Shown: positions 1-54,801 of the stretch, piece after piece
Layout: each line of letters starts with the position of its first letter
How positions within the stretch are numbered: position 1 is the stretch's first letter
Assembly: GCA_022577435.1 (NCBI GenBank)
Contig: JAKOON010000052.1
Span: 1,814,654-1,878,653 of the forward strand
Length of the DNA: 64,000 bases
Reading direction: 5' to 3'
Origin: Embiotoca jacksoni
Taxonomy: Eukaryota > Chordata > Actinopteri > Embiotocidae
Translations under genes and position numbers: made by a program
Notes under the pieces: model-generated
The model's input: only the letters and a program-made list of their open reading frames with translations
Told to the model about the DNA's origin: nothing
Databases searched by the model: none

Positions 1-427
1 GTTCAATGCTTTTTTGTGCCGTTTTTTTTGTCTCCTTATAGTCATTTGATTGACTTTCCTACATGAACACTCACCTCAGACAGATGAGTGGATAGAAAAG
101 GGGCCAACTACCTCTGACCTTCAGGCTCCGGTGGGGACGGAGCTCCAGCGGTGGCCAGTCAGAGTCCAGCTGTGCCACCGAGGTGATCACACCAACCTTT
201 TTATATTTCAGCTCCTCTCTGGGCTCCTCTGGACAGCAGAGAGGTTTCAGTGTGAAGCTCAGCTGAAACTATGCAGGTGAAATTAGTCCCGTGTTTTATC
301 TGCAGGAGGACATCATTTCCCTGAAGCTTTTATTTTTAGGATGGAAAACAGTGCTGGTGAGGAAGAAAGTGAGAGTGTTTGTCTTTTGTTGTCCTTGTGT
401 GTCTGTTTGTGCACAAGAGGAAGATTC

Positions 428-460
428 AGAGAGAGAGAGAGAGAGAGAGTGTGTGTGTGG

Positions 461-522
<62 letters not shown>

Positions 523-619
523 TGTATGGGGGACGGTGAGTAATACTGCATGTGTCATTCCGAGTCCCCTGAGTTTTCTTCTTCTCTTCTTCCTCTTCTC
601 GCTCCCTCTCATCATGTCC

Positions 620-683
<64 letters not shown>

Positions 684-820
684 TGTCTTTTCTCTCTCCT
701 TCCTTTTTTCTTTATTTCTTCATCTCTCTCCCTCTCTCTTTTTTTTTTTTTTTTTTCTGTGACATTCCTGTCCAGCACTGAGAGTGTCATCCTAGTTTTC
801 TGCTGACTCGGTGCTTCGCT

Positions 821-867
<47 letters not shown>

Positions 868-906
868 ACACACACACACACACACCCACACACACACACA
901 CACCCA

Positions 907-941
<35 letters not shown>

Positions 942-970
942 ACACACCACACACACACACACACACACAC
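428..970. repeat. Microsatellite cluster: (GA)n, (TG)n, (CT)n, (CA)n
   Basis: (GA)n 428-449, (TG)n 464-521, (CT)n 625-679 and compound (CA)n with CACCCA variants 822-970. Each repeat has a complement-rich partner in the cluster. Confidence 0.97.
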
Positions 971-2429
971 TCACACTCCAGCTGTTGAGAGCGGGGGCGT
1001 TTATTGGATTGTCTGTGTCCTCTATTTGGATAAGGAGAAAGGAAAGAGGGAGCGCAAGGATGAAGGAGAGGAGGAAGAGGAGGAGGAAGAGGAGGAGAAG
1101 GAAGGGAACAAAGGAGGACAAGGAGTGACAATTAAAGGACACCACGCAGGAAAAGATGCAAAAGAAGAAGGAGGGAGGAGGAACGTGATAGAAAATGTAA
1201 ATAGGAACGAGCAGAGCAGAGAGGACGGATGCAACAAGCTAGAGATGATTAGACATAAAGACACGATAATTATCGTAATAATATCACTTCTTTTATTAAT
1301 AAACTAATAAATTTGGTAATAACAATAAAAATACAGATTTATAGATTTCTTGTTTATTTCTTTTAAGTAAAGTTTTTATTTTTTTACAGGATCCTGCATC
1401 TCAAACATGAAGATTTTAGACTTTTATTCGTCACATATTAAAATAAATTCAATATATTTTGATTTAAACTCAACTTTAGACATTTTTTGCTGTTTTTTTT
1501 TTTTTATATATATAGTCAAAGTGATTTATGATAATAATAAGCAAATTCATCAAAAATGAAAATACATTTTTTTCTACAAATAAATTAAATAAATAAACAT
1601 TGATGTTGCATAGATTCAGGGAATTTTTGTGTAAGAATAATTTTCCATTGAAATATTGTTTTTATTTATTTTATATTTAATATTGCAATTTTTAAATAAT
1701 TAAATTACTTTGATTTAGCTGTTTGACATTTTTAAGTAATTTTAATTTATATATTTATGTACTTTTGGCATTTTAAAAATGATGCATTTGAATTTTAATG
1801 CAATTATTAGTTACAATTATAAAACAATTTTTTTTAAAGTCATCATTCATTGCACTGCTATTTTTCAATATAAGAACAGTTTGAACCACGGATATTGTAA
1901 ACATGTCTCTGTGGAGTTACAAAAAAAATCAGCATAATAGTGATAAACTTTATGTCTGTAGGTTTTAAAGGAAGTAATCAATTCTCAGTGTTTTACAGTC
2001 TGATGACAAACACACACAGACCGGAGATGTTTTGTTCAACGGTTCAATTCCCAGTGAAGAAAGACGGCTTTAAAAAATGTAAAATAAAACAGATGAAAAT
2101 GATTTATTTTTCTTCACATTATTCACAATCACATCTGCAGCTCCCAGGAGGGTTTCTGCAGCTGGAGACTGTCGTTTCTGAGTACTAACATAATCACATG
2201 GCTGATATGAACATGTATAAAATCAGTTTGATTTGATTATTTAAAATGTAAAATCACCTGTTAAACGTGCTTCCGGAGACATTATCGTTAAAAAAAAAGT
2301 TTGCAGCCTCAGCTCATAACTCCTTTTAAAAAAAGGAAACTTTTAGGCCTGATCTTAAATTAAAGATGGTGTCTGTCTCTGGACCTGAAACTTGACCCAA
2401 AACCTGATGTTGTCTGTCATCTTCGGGCT

Positions 2430-2640
2430 CTCAGGAACCACCGCTTTAAAAACAGCCATGATTCTGAAATGGAAATCACCGCATGGGCTCAGGAACACTT
2501 GGCATGTTGAAGCCTTCCGGTTGCCCCAAAAAAATTGACCCAAAATCTAAAGTTTCTCTGCTCCAAAGTTTCAGGTCTGCGGTGAAATCACAAATATTCA
2601 CGTACGCAACAGGAACAGACTCTGAACTTTGGGATCCATC
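2430..2640 (+). mobile_element. Fragment of the same foldback family (right-arm type)
   Basis: It shares CTTTAAAAACAGCCATGATT, GGAAATCACCGCATGGGCTC, AGGAACACTTGG and TTTCTCTGCTCC with the element at 28515-29185, in right-arm orientation. Only one arm is evident here. Confidence 0.7.
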
Positions 2641-2943
2641 TTTGTACGAGGTCTTTCAGACACGACGGAGTTTCTTGGTTATTCATGTATGATCGTAAAA
2701 CACAAAGTGCTGTTTTCCTTTACCTTCAAATGTGTTCGCAGTGTATAAACGTAACTTCTAGGAGAAAGAATTGAGACCTGAGATCCACAGCAGTCGTAAG
2801 AGGACTCCATTAAACTCAATATACTGATAGTTCGCTGTTGAATTTGAAAACAAAAAGGGTGATTTGAAGCTTTAGTTGGCGGTCTGTGTTCCTTTAAGTG
2901 AGGCCAGCAGGGCGAAAGATGGACTGCAGAGACCTGAGACAGC

Positions 2944-3405
2944 AAAGAGAGAGAGAGAGATGGTGGTGGTGGGGATGAAGAGAGGCCGAGATAAAAGATG
3001 GGATAGGTGGGAAGAGAGAGATGGAGAGAGAGCAGATGCTCCGTAAGAACAATGGAGGAAAGAGAGAGACATAAATGATGGCCGGGCGAGCGAGCGAGAA
3101 GAGAAGGGAGAGTAAAAACGAAGGGAGAGGGACAGATGAAAGATGACAGGCGTGGGAGGCAGCGGGCGAGCGAGGCAGGGACAGGCAGGAGGAGAGACAG
3201 AGAGAGAGAGAGACATAAAAGATGTTAGGTGGAGGGAAAAGAGCAGCCGAGGAGAGGAGGAGTGAGGGAGGGGTGTGAAAAAGAGAGAGAGATGACAGGA
3301 CGATGAAGAAGAAGAGGAGGAGGAGGAGGAGGAGGAGAGGTGAGCGTCCTTGCACTGTCAGGGGCGATCGATGGCACATCATTTACATTACACTGACTTA
3401 ACTGC

Positions 3406-3437
<32 letters not shown>

Positions 3438-3712
3438 GGGGACGGAGAGATTGATGGAGGGAGGAAGGGATGGGTAAAAGAAGAGGAGAGGGAGGGAGGG
3501 AGGGAGGGAGGGAAGGATGGATGGAGGGAGGGAAGGATGGAGGGGAGGGAGGGAGGGAAGGAGGGAGGGAGAAAATTAACTCCAGTTAAGAGCAAGATGA
3601 AGGAAAAAAAAAAGGAAAGAAATTGATCTGATGTAGATTTGGGAAAGTCTTTCTTTCTCTTTACTACCTTTCATCTTCTTCATCTTCTTCTTCTTCTTCT
3701 TCTTCTTCTTCC
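2944..3712. repeat. Purine-rich tract with (GA)n, (GGGA)n then (TTC)n
   Basis: GA-rich DNA 2944-3300, (GA)n 3409-3428, (GGGA/GGAT)n 3488-3572, then pyrimidine (TTC)n at 3667-3712. Open frames here are compositional. Confidence 0.9.
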
Positions 3713-4883
3713 GTTTTTTGGCGCTAGCCTCCCTCCTCCTCCTCCTCCCCTCCTCCTCTCCTTCATGTGTCACACTTCTCTTCTCATTACGATCATCCTT
3801 CCTTCCTCCGTCTCTTCCTCTTTCTTTACATGTTGTGCTGCGTCCTGCTGCAGCTAGCCGGTTCGCTCGGTTTTCCTCTGCAGGAACCCGACTGAGCTAA
3901 ACGCTGACGTCAGCATGCTCACACGCTAAGAAAGGAAAGACACGCTAACGTGCTGGAGGGAAGCCGATATTTCAGGTTCACACTTCGTCCACACATTAAA
4001 ACGTCATTTTTTTCCCCCCCCCGATCCCAAATGTAGTTTTTTTGCTTTGTATAAATATTTTCTATATTGGTGAGGAAACAAAAAACTATTCTCTCCAGCT
4101 GAAATTGTAATATCGGCTCTTAGCTTAGCATCCAAAGAAAAGTGAGCATCTTCTCGTGAACACGTTTGAAAGCTGAACAACATGCAGCCGTTTTTTTAAT
4201 TATGTTTTTTTTAACCCTCACTGTTGTTCTCAATGTATTTCTACAATTCTTTAAAAAGAAATCCTCGAACATTGTGGACATAAAAGTACGTCCGTCCACC
4301 CAAAGATTTTTAACTGGTTTCCCAAAAACGCATCTTCATCTTCAATGAAAACAAAAGATAACAAACAACTTAAATCAAAGCAGCTTAAATGTCTTTTATC
4401 GGGACCTTTTCTCTTTGGAAGCCTCAGATACTTAAAGATCCATTTTAAAATGGAATATTATTGAACGTGTTGTTTTGGCTTCACATTCAGGAAACAGTCT
4501 GAATAATTAACTTATTTTACCATATTCATTTGATCATTTAAAGGACTTTAAAGAAAGCTCTTTAGGGAACCGTCAGAAATGATCATTTTTCATCTAACTC
4601 CATATATAACATCTACGTGTCTCCTCTTTAAATCCTCCCTCCGTCCCCTCCCTCTGCGTCTCCGTCCCTCCGTCCCTCCGTCCCTCCCTCGCTCGTACCA
4701 TATGTGACATTCCTTCTCAATGTGGCGCATTGAAAACTTCCTGTTGTTATAGTTTGTTATGGAGCACTTCAAAGAGACGGGGGGGGGGGGGGTGTGAAAG
4801 GGAGAGAACATGGAGTCTGTTATAGTTTTACCCTCCTTAAATACTAACATGTGAGAGCACCGTGTATGCCTGTATGAATTATC

Positions 4884-4885
<2 letters not shown>

Positions 4886-4944
<59 letters not shown>

Positions 4945-6087
4945 CCACATGCCGAGGAAGTAAGGTAATGACGCTTAAAGCCATCACACACTCACACACA
5001 CACTCACACACACTCACACACACACACACACACAGACATGCAGACACACGTTAGCCCATCGACCTGTATAACTTGTCTCGTCAGCGATTGTGTGTCAGAG
5101 TGTGTGTGTGTGTGTGTCAGAGTGTGTGTGTGTGTGTGTGTGTGTGAGTCAGAGTGTGAGTCAGAGTGTGAGTGTGAGTGTGGTGTTTAATATTTAATAG
5201 GTGCTGGTTAAAAATGCAGGAGTGTTTTTTGTCTCTTGTCCCGTTGCACACCTGTTCCTCCAGAGAGGGAGAGAGAGAGCGAGATAGGGGGGAGGGGGGG
5301 CATAGCTAGATAATAGAGATAACAGATAGATGTAGTTTTCATGCAGTTCAGAGGGGGAGAGCACGTTGTTGTATGTTGCTGCAGCACAACTCAGACAAAC
5401 GTCCCCATTTATTTAAGTTGAGGACTGATTTTAAGTATGAAGTACATCCGATGTGTCGTAGATGAACTTTATACACACGGAGCTTTAAAATGAAAAACAC
5501 GTCACGGTGGACGGAGACCGAAGGTTCAGAAAATCTGGTACCGAATGACATTTTTAGACACCAGATAATAGTAGCGCATGAATATGAATAATACGGTAAA
5601 GAGACATTGAGGACACACGGCAGGTGGATTAAAGGACGTGGAGGGTTGGATGGATAAACAGGTAAACAGACAGATAATCTCAGACGGACTGACCGGAGAG
5701 ACGGATGGGTGACGGACAGATAAAGACGAAGGGATGTGGACGGATGGATGATGGAGAGAGAGGAGGGACGGACGATGTGCGAGACAAGAAGTGGGGGGAG
5801 GTGAGTGGTAACTAGGCAGTAATAGATAAACAAAGTGAAAAGAGGGAGAGAGAGGTGTCATCAGTTAATCAATACACTTTCCCTGTTTCCCTCCACTTTG
5901 TGTTTTAAGGTGATTTTTTTCCCCCTTTATTATTTTCGCTCTACTTCTCTTATCAATCAATACTTATTATTGAGAACCTCACTCCGCCTCCGTCTCCGTC
6001 TTTCTTTATTTTCCACCTCTTCCACTGCTCTCCTCTCCAAAAAAAAAAAAAAGACAGAGGAAGAAGAAGAAGAAGGAAATGCACACA

Positions 6088-6164
<77 letters not shown>

Positions 6165-6318
6165 GAAGTCATTCATCTGTCCAATCAAAGAGGCGGAAGG
6201 CCGGAGGAAAGTAAACATCCATCTCTCTCGCTCTGTTCCTTCTACGTGTCTGTCTCTCTTTCTCGTGAAGCCGTGAGCGTCCATGATTATGATGCCTCCC
6301 CCTGTGTGTGTGTGTGTG

Positions 6319-6352
<34 letters not shown>
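4886..6352. repeat. CA/TG arrays, group at 4.9-6.4 kb
   Basis: (TG)n 4886-4940, (CA)-rich 4987-5035, (TG)n 5098-5182 with GTCAGAG interruptions, (CA)n 6079-6162, (TG)n 6303-6352. Sequence between them is not repetitive. Confidence 0.95.
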
Positions 6353-6354
<2 letters not shown>

Positions 6355-8046
6355 ACAGACATATATCCCATTTCTCTGGTGTCTCTTTAAAAAGAATAGA
6401 TTGTTCTTCTGCTACAAACAAAGAGTAAAGACACACACAGGGAGGCAGAGAGAGGGAGAGGATGGAAGCCGCTGACACAATTTATGACGGCCGAGAGAGA
6501 CGTGTGGAGACGGAAAACACGGGAGAGAGACGGAAATGTCCTCCGGGGTAGCAGCTCTGAGCGAAAAGACAAGAGAGTAATCAATGAGAAGAGGTTGTGA
6601 CGTCATTTGGTTCCAATTTAGCGCATTGGATTAATGAAGCTAAAGATAACAAGGAGACGGGAGGTGATTAAAACGTCGCAATAAACTCAATTTAACGTGT
6701 TCAACGACACGGAAGATGCTGTGTTCAGTTTGGCAGAAGTGCCTTAATGTGTGACACCACCGACGGCCAGCAGGGGCTTCATTCCAAAAGCATCAACTTC
6801 TCAGAGAGAGGTAGGTTTGGGGGGCGTGGCTGGCTGACAGTTGGGCGGGGCTTAGTCCTGCACTTGCTCCTCCCTCGGCTCGTCCAAATATGGTCACTTC
6901 TGGCAGCAAAATAACCAAGACGGCGAACTCCAGGCTGCAAAGCGGACGTTCACGAACGTCACGGTGTTTTGGCATTCGGCTACAAATAAGGATTTTTGTC
7001 ATTGTCGATTAAACTGTGGATTTTTTTCTTGATTAATTGATTAACTTTATTTGGGGGGTCAAAAAATGGTGAAAAATGTCAATCGATGTTTCTGAAATCC
7101 GAAAGCTTGATTCGAACAATAGTTAGCAAGCAAAAGATACTCAGTTAATTATAATGGAAGAAAAACAGAAAATATTCACATGTAAGAAACTGAAGTCAGA
7201 AAAGTTTAGCGTGGACTTAATACGAAGGTACCGAAGGATTGCTCCGAATATTTGGATTCAAAAAAATCCTTCTCTATCAGTCTGCTTGTTCACAGACCTG
7301 CACATTGTACAAATTATTGCAGCATAGCAACCTCTGAATTATTAAACAAAGTAATACAGAAACGTTGCAAGATCTGAGAATACAACGTACAACAAAAACT
7401 GAAGATTAATCAGCTCAGAAACTGATCGGAAAATCAGAAAACGGGGAAATATATCAAGTATTTTACAATCAACCAAAAGACGAAATCAACTTCTAGTTAT
7501 TTATTGACCATAAATGTACATTTTTAAAAACCATGAAAGACAAAAAAAAAAGTTGTTCACTATTCTCTAAAAACAAAACAAAGATTGTAATAAATGTAAA
7601 ATATTCAGTCTTCAAAAACTGGATGTGAAAATAAATCAGATTACATGAAAAGTGAAACTTTCAAATAAAAAAATCTGTAAAATAATTTCATCAATCTAAA
7701 TTAAATCCGAGTGAAAAGTCACACTCATAATTCATAATTCATAATTCATTTCATCTGGACATTAAAAATAAACCAGAAACACGTTTCACGGTTAGAAAAC
7801 GGTGAGAAACCAAATCCAAGAACACAAATATGAATGTCAAGATGACGGAGGATCAAAACCGACAAATGAATGAAGGAATAACAAAAGAAGGAGGAGGAGG
7901 AGGAGGAGGAGGAAGATGAAGATGACGTTTCATCACATCGAGGAAGACATGAAAGAAAGAACGAGGAAGATGAAAGATTTTAGCTAAAGAGGGTTGACCC
8001 CTGCTCTACCCCTCGTATTGACCGCATCAGGCTTTGATAAACTACA

Positions 8047-8057
8047 CTGTGTGTGTG

Positions 8058-8145
<88 letters not shown>

Positions 8146-8233
8146 CCTCTGCACGTTCTCAGCTAAATCAATCTGTCAAACGTTAGCGAGTCCGTGCTTA
8201 TTCACCGCCATGCCTGTTTGTGCGTGTATTTGC

Positions 8234-8270
<37 letters not shown>

Positions 8271-8272
8271 GT

Positions 8273-8308
<36 letters not shown>

Positions 8309-8464
8309 CCGACCCTGACCGGCCATCAGAGCCATGACGGAGTATTGATCAAGGCTCTGTCGCCATAGAGACGGCCATTTGGGAGGACAGGCGAGGGGGG
8401 CGCGTGTGTCAAAGTGGGAAGACTTACTTCAAGGTGGCTCATCAGATCTGTGTGTGTGTGTGTG

Positions 8465-8501
<37 letters not shown>
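8047..8501. repeat. Three (TG)n arrays
   Basis: (TG)n at 8047-8144, 8237-8297 and 8450-8501, all the same strand, with TGTTGTG interruptions. Confidence 0.95.
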
Positions 8502-8507
<6 letters not shown>

Positions 8508-9281
8508 TGAAATGTCAGCCCCATGGTTTCCATTCGCTGCATGTTTTGGCGTTCTCGGGCCAATTAAAAGGTCGTCAAAAAATAAAATAAAAAATACCTC
8601 CATTGGCAGCACACACTTCAAATCTGCTGCTTAATCAACTTGATCAACATCAATAAATCACCAAGTGTTTGATTATGAGACATTATCATAATTACTGTGG
8701 ATTTTCCCTTTTTTTTGGACCTTTGAGTCGGGTTACTGAGGAGAAACTGTGGCGGACTGATTCTTCATTTTCTAGTGTTACGATGAGTGTGACGGTCTTC
8801 TTCCAAACCCGCCGGCCTCAAATACAAACGCACCAAATATAAATCAGGTCAGAAGTTTGTGGACGGTTTCTGTAGCAACTGTGTCGCTCGCCTTTGTTTT
8901 GTCTGTCTGACTCGCCCGCTGTTTGATATGAACAAACATGCAAACAAAAACAACAACATCTAAACATGACATGTAGTACCGCGTGTGTCCAGCAGGCTCT
9001 CTCTCTCCGCTCCGGCCCGACTCGACCCGCTTCGTCCTGCTGCTTTCAAAGTCGCTGCGGTCGTCACGTCCTCAACCTGCAGCGCTGCTACATACTAATA
9101 CGTAATAATTACCTCTGCTCATACACTCCTTTGATTTTTGTTCTTTTGACCTGCAGACTTTATAATCTAACGTTTCTCTCGGAAACAGTTTTAAACGAAA
9201 GCTAACGGCAGATTTTGACGATAAAAATGTTCCTTTTTACGATGTAGAACTGGTTTATTCCCACGTTTTCTTCTGTGGTGT

Positions 9282-9809
9282 TTTTTTTTTTTTTTTTTTT
9301 TTTTTTTATCTCAACTTGTTTTTTTTTTTGTTTTTTTTTATCTCAACTTGTTTTTTTTGTTTTTTTTTTTACCTCTTTGAATAAATAGTAAATAAAAGAG
9401 GAAGTTGGAACCTGATTGGCTGATACCTGAGAATGAACAAAAAAACATGAGACAGGAGAGTGGCAGGAAATGAACGGACCTCGAGTGAACTGGCGGCGGT
9501 GTGAAAGCGGGGCGTGTGTGCAGAGGCCAGGGGTCAAAGGTCCACCGTCTTACCTGCCCCACCATGAGCTCGTATAAGTGTGAAGAAATGAGAACGGGGG
9601 GGGAGATCGTTTCTATTTAAAGTTGTGGAAGCAGTCGAGGGTGAAGGGTTAACAAATGAATGTAGGTCAATGGGAGCGAGTGTGTGTGTGTGTGTGTGTG
9701 TGTTGTGTGTGTGTGTGTGTGTGTGTGTGAGTGTGAGTGTAGCCCAACTTCTATAAGGTGTGTAACGGTGTATATCACGTGTGTGTGAGTATATGTGCCT
9801 CCCCTTTTC

Positions 9810-9866
<57 letters not shown>

Positions 9867-9951
9867 TGACCTGCTCTTTGTTCCCGTGCTCGGTGCAGTA
9901 AGGAGAGTGGACCGTTGACGAGGATTAATGCCCAACATATGGCAACCCTAC

Positions 9952-10014
<63 letters not shown>

Positions 10015-10108
10015 GTCATTACTCTGAACAAAGAGCTGTAAGGCTAATGAGAAGGCGATATCATGTGTCCTTTACAGACACACACACACATGGCATGGAT
10101 TCACGTGG

Positions 10109-10171
<63 letters not shown>

Positions 10172-10204
10172 TTAATGTTGCTTACACATGGATGGATGCA
10201 GATG

Positions 10205-10245
<41 letters not shown>

Positions 10246-10337
10246 GGTACTGTAACATGTATCCATTGTGTGTGTGTGTGTGTGTGTGTGGCAGTTGAAA
10301 GGTAGCAGGCGGTCGTTGATGGAGTTATGAATGCAAA

Positions 10338-10393
<56 letters not shown>

Positions 10394-10435
10394 GTGCATC
10401 AAAAGAGAGTGAGAATAGTGTGTTTATCATGAAGA

Positions 10436-10466
<31 letters not shown>

Positions 10467-10470
10467 TGCG

Positions 10471-10514
<44 letters not shown>

Positions 10515-10607
10515 TTGAAGGAGGAAGAGCGAGGAAGAGGTGAAGCAGAGTTCAGAGGAAAAGTGAAGGTTCGTGTTTGCATTTCTTCATGCTCCTCTGC
10601 CTCTCTC

Positions 10608-10692
<85 letters not shown>
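9282..10692. repeat. Poly-T and dense CA/TG cluster, ten arrays in 1.4 kb
   Basis: Poly-T 9282-9372, (TG)n 9679-9728 and 9811-9864, (CA)n 9957-10010, 10079-10090, 10111-10168 and 10206-10243, (TG)n 10268-10290, 10342-10392, 10436-10512 and 10611-10692. Confidence 0.95.
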
Positions 10693-10695
<3 letters not shown>

Positions 10696-10854
10696 TCTCA
10701 CGTAGCGATCACACCCCGAAAGCATTTGCAGACGTTTTCTCTCCACATCTTTTCACACACACACTTTCTCTCTCTCTCTCTTCTCCCGGCGGGATTCAAA
10801 CCAACATGTTCCTGAAAAGCTCCACTCCTGTTTTCTGTCATAATTGACTCCTCT

Positions 10855-11300
10855 GTAAGCCCCGCCCTCCATAGTTACTGTTGCTATGCGTGTCAATCTT
10901 AGCATTAGCTAAAAAGTAGCACAGATTTGACCCCATAATTTCCAGACAATTGTTCACCAACATGAGAGGCGGCGTCATCTCTTTAAAAATACGGACTGCA
11001 CCACAGGCCTGTCAATCAAACAGACACGCCCCCAAAAACAGGTCTTCTTGAATCTTCTTGTCTAATGAATGAGGGATTATTTTCAGATGGACCTCCAGAA
11101 AACTAATAAGAAGGAGTGACTTTAGCTAACAACACCGAGATAACTGATGGACACATTTTATTCACTTTGGATTTGATGAGAGAAGTTGAATGGGAGTCTA
11201 TGGAGCCGGAGGCTTTTTGGAGCCGACCTCTAGTGGCGGTCTGTGGTATTGTAGCTTTAAGAGGCTCACTCTTCGGGACTCGGAAGCTTTACGTCCACTT
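10855..11300. repeat. Probable dispersed repeat, teleost type
   Basis: Contains GTCAATCAAACAGACACGCC, GAATGGGAGTCTATGGAGCC and CCGACCTCTAGTGGCGGTCT, motifs that recur together in fish interspersed repeats as I remember them. The open frames here are unsupported. Boundaries are approximate. Confidence 0.4.
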
Positions 11301-11469
11301 TCATGTACAGTCGAAGGTTATAAACTAGTGAGAAAGTTGAAGACATCCTGTGTTTATTTGAAGAAACTTCCACAGACTCGAGTCGTTTTCTATTTCCGAC
11401 CTCTACGTAGGTTTCAGGTTCTTTCTCTTTCTTTTCTTTCTTCTCTTGCGGCGACACTCTGCCTCTACC

Positions 11470-11470
11470 C

Positions 11471-11548
<78 letters not shown>

Positions 11549-11638
11549 TCTCTCTCTCTCTAGGTGTAAATGACTTTGGACGGCCATCTGTTACTGAGCC
11601 ACCCTGCAGAGAGTTGGCCTGCATGCGCACCTCCTCAG

Positions 11639-11699
<61 letters not shown>

Positions 11700-11793
11700 C
11701 TTCCTTTATGTTTAGTTGCACGTGTGCAGTCACTGTACTCTTGTGTTTGAGTGTGTTTATTTATGCCTACGTGCACATGCATAATACAGTAGG

Positions 11794-11856
<63 letters not shown>
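11470..11856. repeat. (CT)n then two (TG)n arrays
   Basis: (CT)n 11470-11561 with CCC interruptions, (TG)n 11641-11697, (TG)n 11796-11856. Confidence 0.95.
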
Positions 11857-11857
<1 letters not shown>

Positions 11858-12929
11858 CAGGTATGGGGGGTGAGAGAGATGCTCGACTGTGTATTTAGTT
11901 TTACCTGCACATGTACAACATGTAGTGAGTGTTAACATGTTTAGCCTCAGTCGAAGCTGACGTCGGCCTCTCGATGAATATTTTAAAAATCTTTTGGCAG
12001 CAAAAAGAAATCTGCATAATTTTCTCTTTGGTTCAGTTTCCTTCCTGCTGCTCCTTCACAATAAAAGTCTTTCAGCCGCTAACACGGGTCATAGTCCGGA
12101 TGTCTCGCGGTTTGTGTGTGTGTGAAATGTCTTTGAGTCGATGAACCAGACGATATCCGACATATTTTAGTTCTATTTTAACGCAGGACGAAATATTTTA
12201 GTTTGAATGAAATCCTGAAACAGCCCGAGAATCTGATAAGAGCTTAAAATGTTGATATCTTTAAACTGGCTTTTAGTTGGAACACTTTATGGACATTTTT
12301 AAATGTATTTAAACAATGATATTATTGTATTAATGTCTATTGCGTTTTCTAATTATGTAGTTTTAGTTTTTAAAGTAAAAATTTTTAAATTGATTTTATT
12401 GTAATTTTTTTCACCTTTTTTATTTCTTGTGTAATTAGTCTGCATTTATTTTACTACTGTACATTTAAGCTGTTTTATTAACAGTCTTTCATTCACTTAT
12501 AAAGCACTTTAAATTTGACACAAGTCAAGCAACAACTTCAAACGACACTAAAAATTGTATCTATTGAGTTAGCTGAACATTACATTTTATACAGTTACCC
12601 TTAATAACTGCCATATAACTGAATTATTTCCAGGAAACGTCCTTATTTTCTGCTACAAACCTAAAAAATAAAGCGTAACTGTTCTCAACTCTGAGATCTA
12701 AATGCAGAAAACTACTTAATCATTGATTTATTTGGCAGGAAAACTAGTAAAGTTTCGTAAAATACTACAATAATCCAAGAAAATGAACCAAACATTAAAC
12801 TTAAACGCGCTGCTACAATGCTACAATTATTTATAACTGCAGCCTTGTTTTAGGACTTTTATTGTGAAGGAGGTCCATGTTTCAGGAAGTGCTTCTGCTG
12901 CTTAATAAATATTTAAGTGGAGAACTAAG

Positions 12930-13200
12930 AACTTAGTCCAACTAAAAACGGCCAATGAGATGTCACCCCGGCGTTTGTTGAACCAATCGGCTGTAACTTC
13001 CTGTCGGTGCTGCGGTCGGTCGGCCGGTGAAAATCCTCTGAAGCCGCTGCGCGCCGTCACTTTGTGATTTGATTACATCCGAGCGACCTGCTGTCTCTGC
13101 TGGAACATCCAGCTGTTCGCTGCGACTGCCGAGGAGACCGGCAGCGAGCTTTTACTCTCTGAGGATCTCAAACATGTTGAAGTGTAAAAATGGAGGAAAA
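12930..13200. promoter_or_regulatory. CpG-containing, CCAAT-bearing patch upstream of first recognised exon
   Basis: A locally GC- and CpG-rich stretch inside AT-rich intron, with GGCCAATGAG and AACCAATCGG boxes 40 bp apart, lies about 0.5 kb before the exon at 13716. It could be an internal promoter or an enhancer. No TATA box or start site is evident. Confidence 0.2.
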
Positions 13201-13715
13201 TAGCAGCAAATCGATTTTTCACTCCGCAAGCGGATACAGATACCGTGATGTCAATTAGAAAATAATCACATTTTGCTTTGTTAATAGAAGTAAATCAAAA
13301 TATGACATTCGTACACTTTCTTCACACTGCAGCAGGATGTGTATATTATTTCATATATTCTTCACGGTGTGTGACGGTTGTTATAACTCTGACTTTATGC
13401 TTCATCTTTTGGTTAAATTGAGGTAAATAAAGAAAGCAGACATTAATTTTTAACTCCTGGTAACTCCTGGTAAACACAGCGGCGACTTTTCTGATTCCTG
13501 GTACAGAATAAAAAATTGAGGAAATACTGATGTGTCTTTTTTTTATAATTAGGTTTACAAAAAAAACCAATTCATTCACAATTAATTCTCCATTAATCCT
13601 GGACGATGTTTCCAGGTCGACACCAGCTGATCGCCGTCTTCTCTTCATGTAACCCTGCGAGTGTGTTTCTGTGTCGTATTAATTTGGTGTCTCTTCCCGT
13701 CCGTCTCCCCTCCAG

Positions 13716-54801
<41,086 letters not shown>

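Larger units (their letters stand above)
1..13715 (+). other. dach2: Inferred dach2 intron upstream of first recognised exon
   Basis: No exon of the DACH N-terminal domain and no other gene could be recognised on either strand. The stretch is dominated by simple repeats (listed separately). It also has AT-rich unique sequence (about 1240-2330, 6990-7980, 12140-12850), a fragment of a foldback element (2430-2640) and a teleost-type dispersed repeat (10855-11300). The short open frame at 50-280 has no recognisable domain and no splice context. Confidence 0.6.

Noticed and set aside
50..280. Open frame of 76 codons near window start
   Set aside because: Not low complexity, but no recognisable domain and no match to the missing DACH N-terminal exon.
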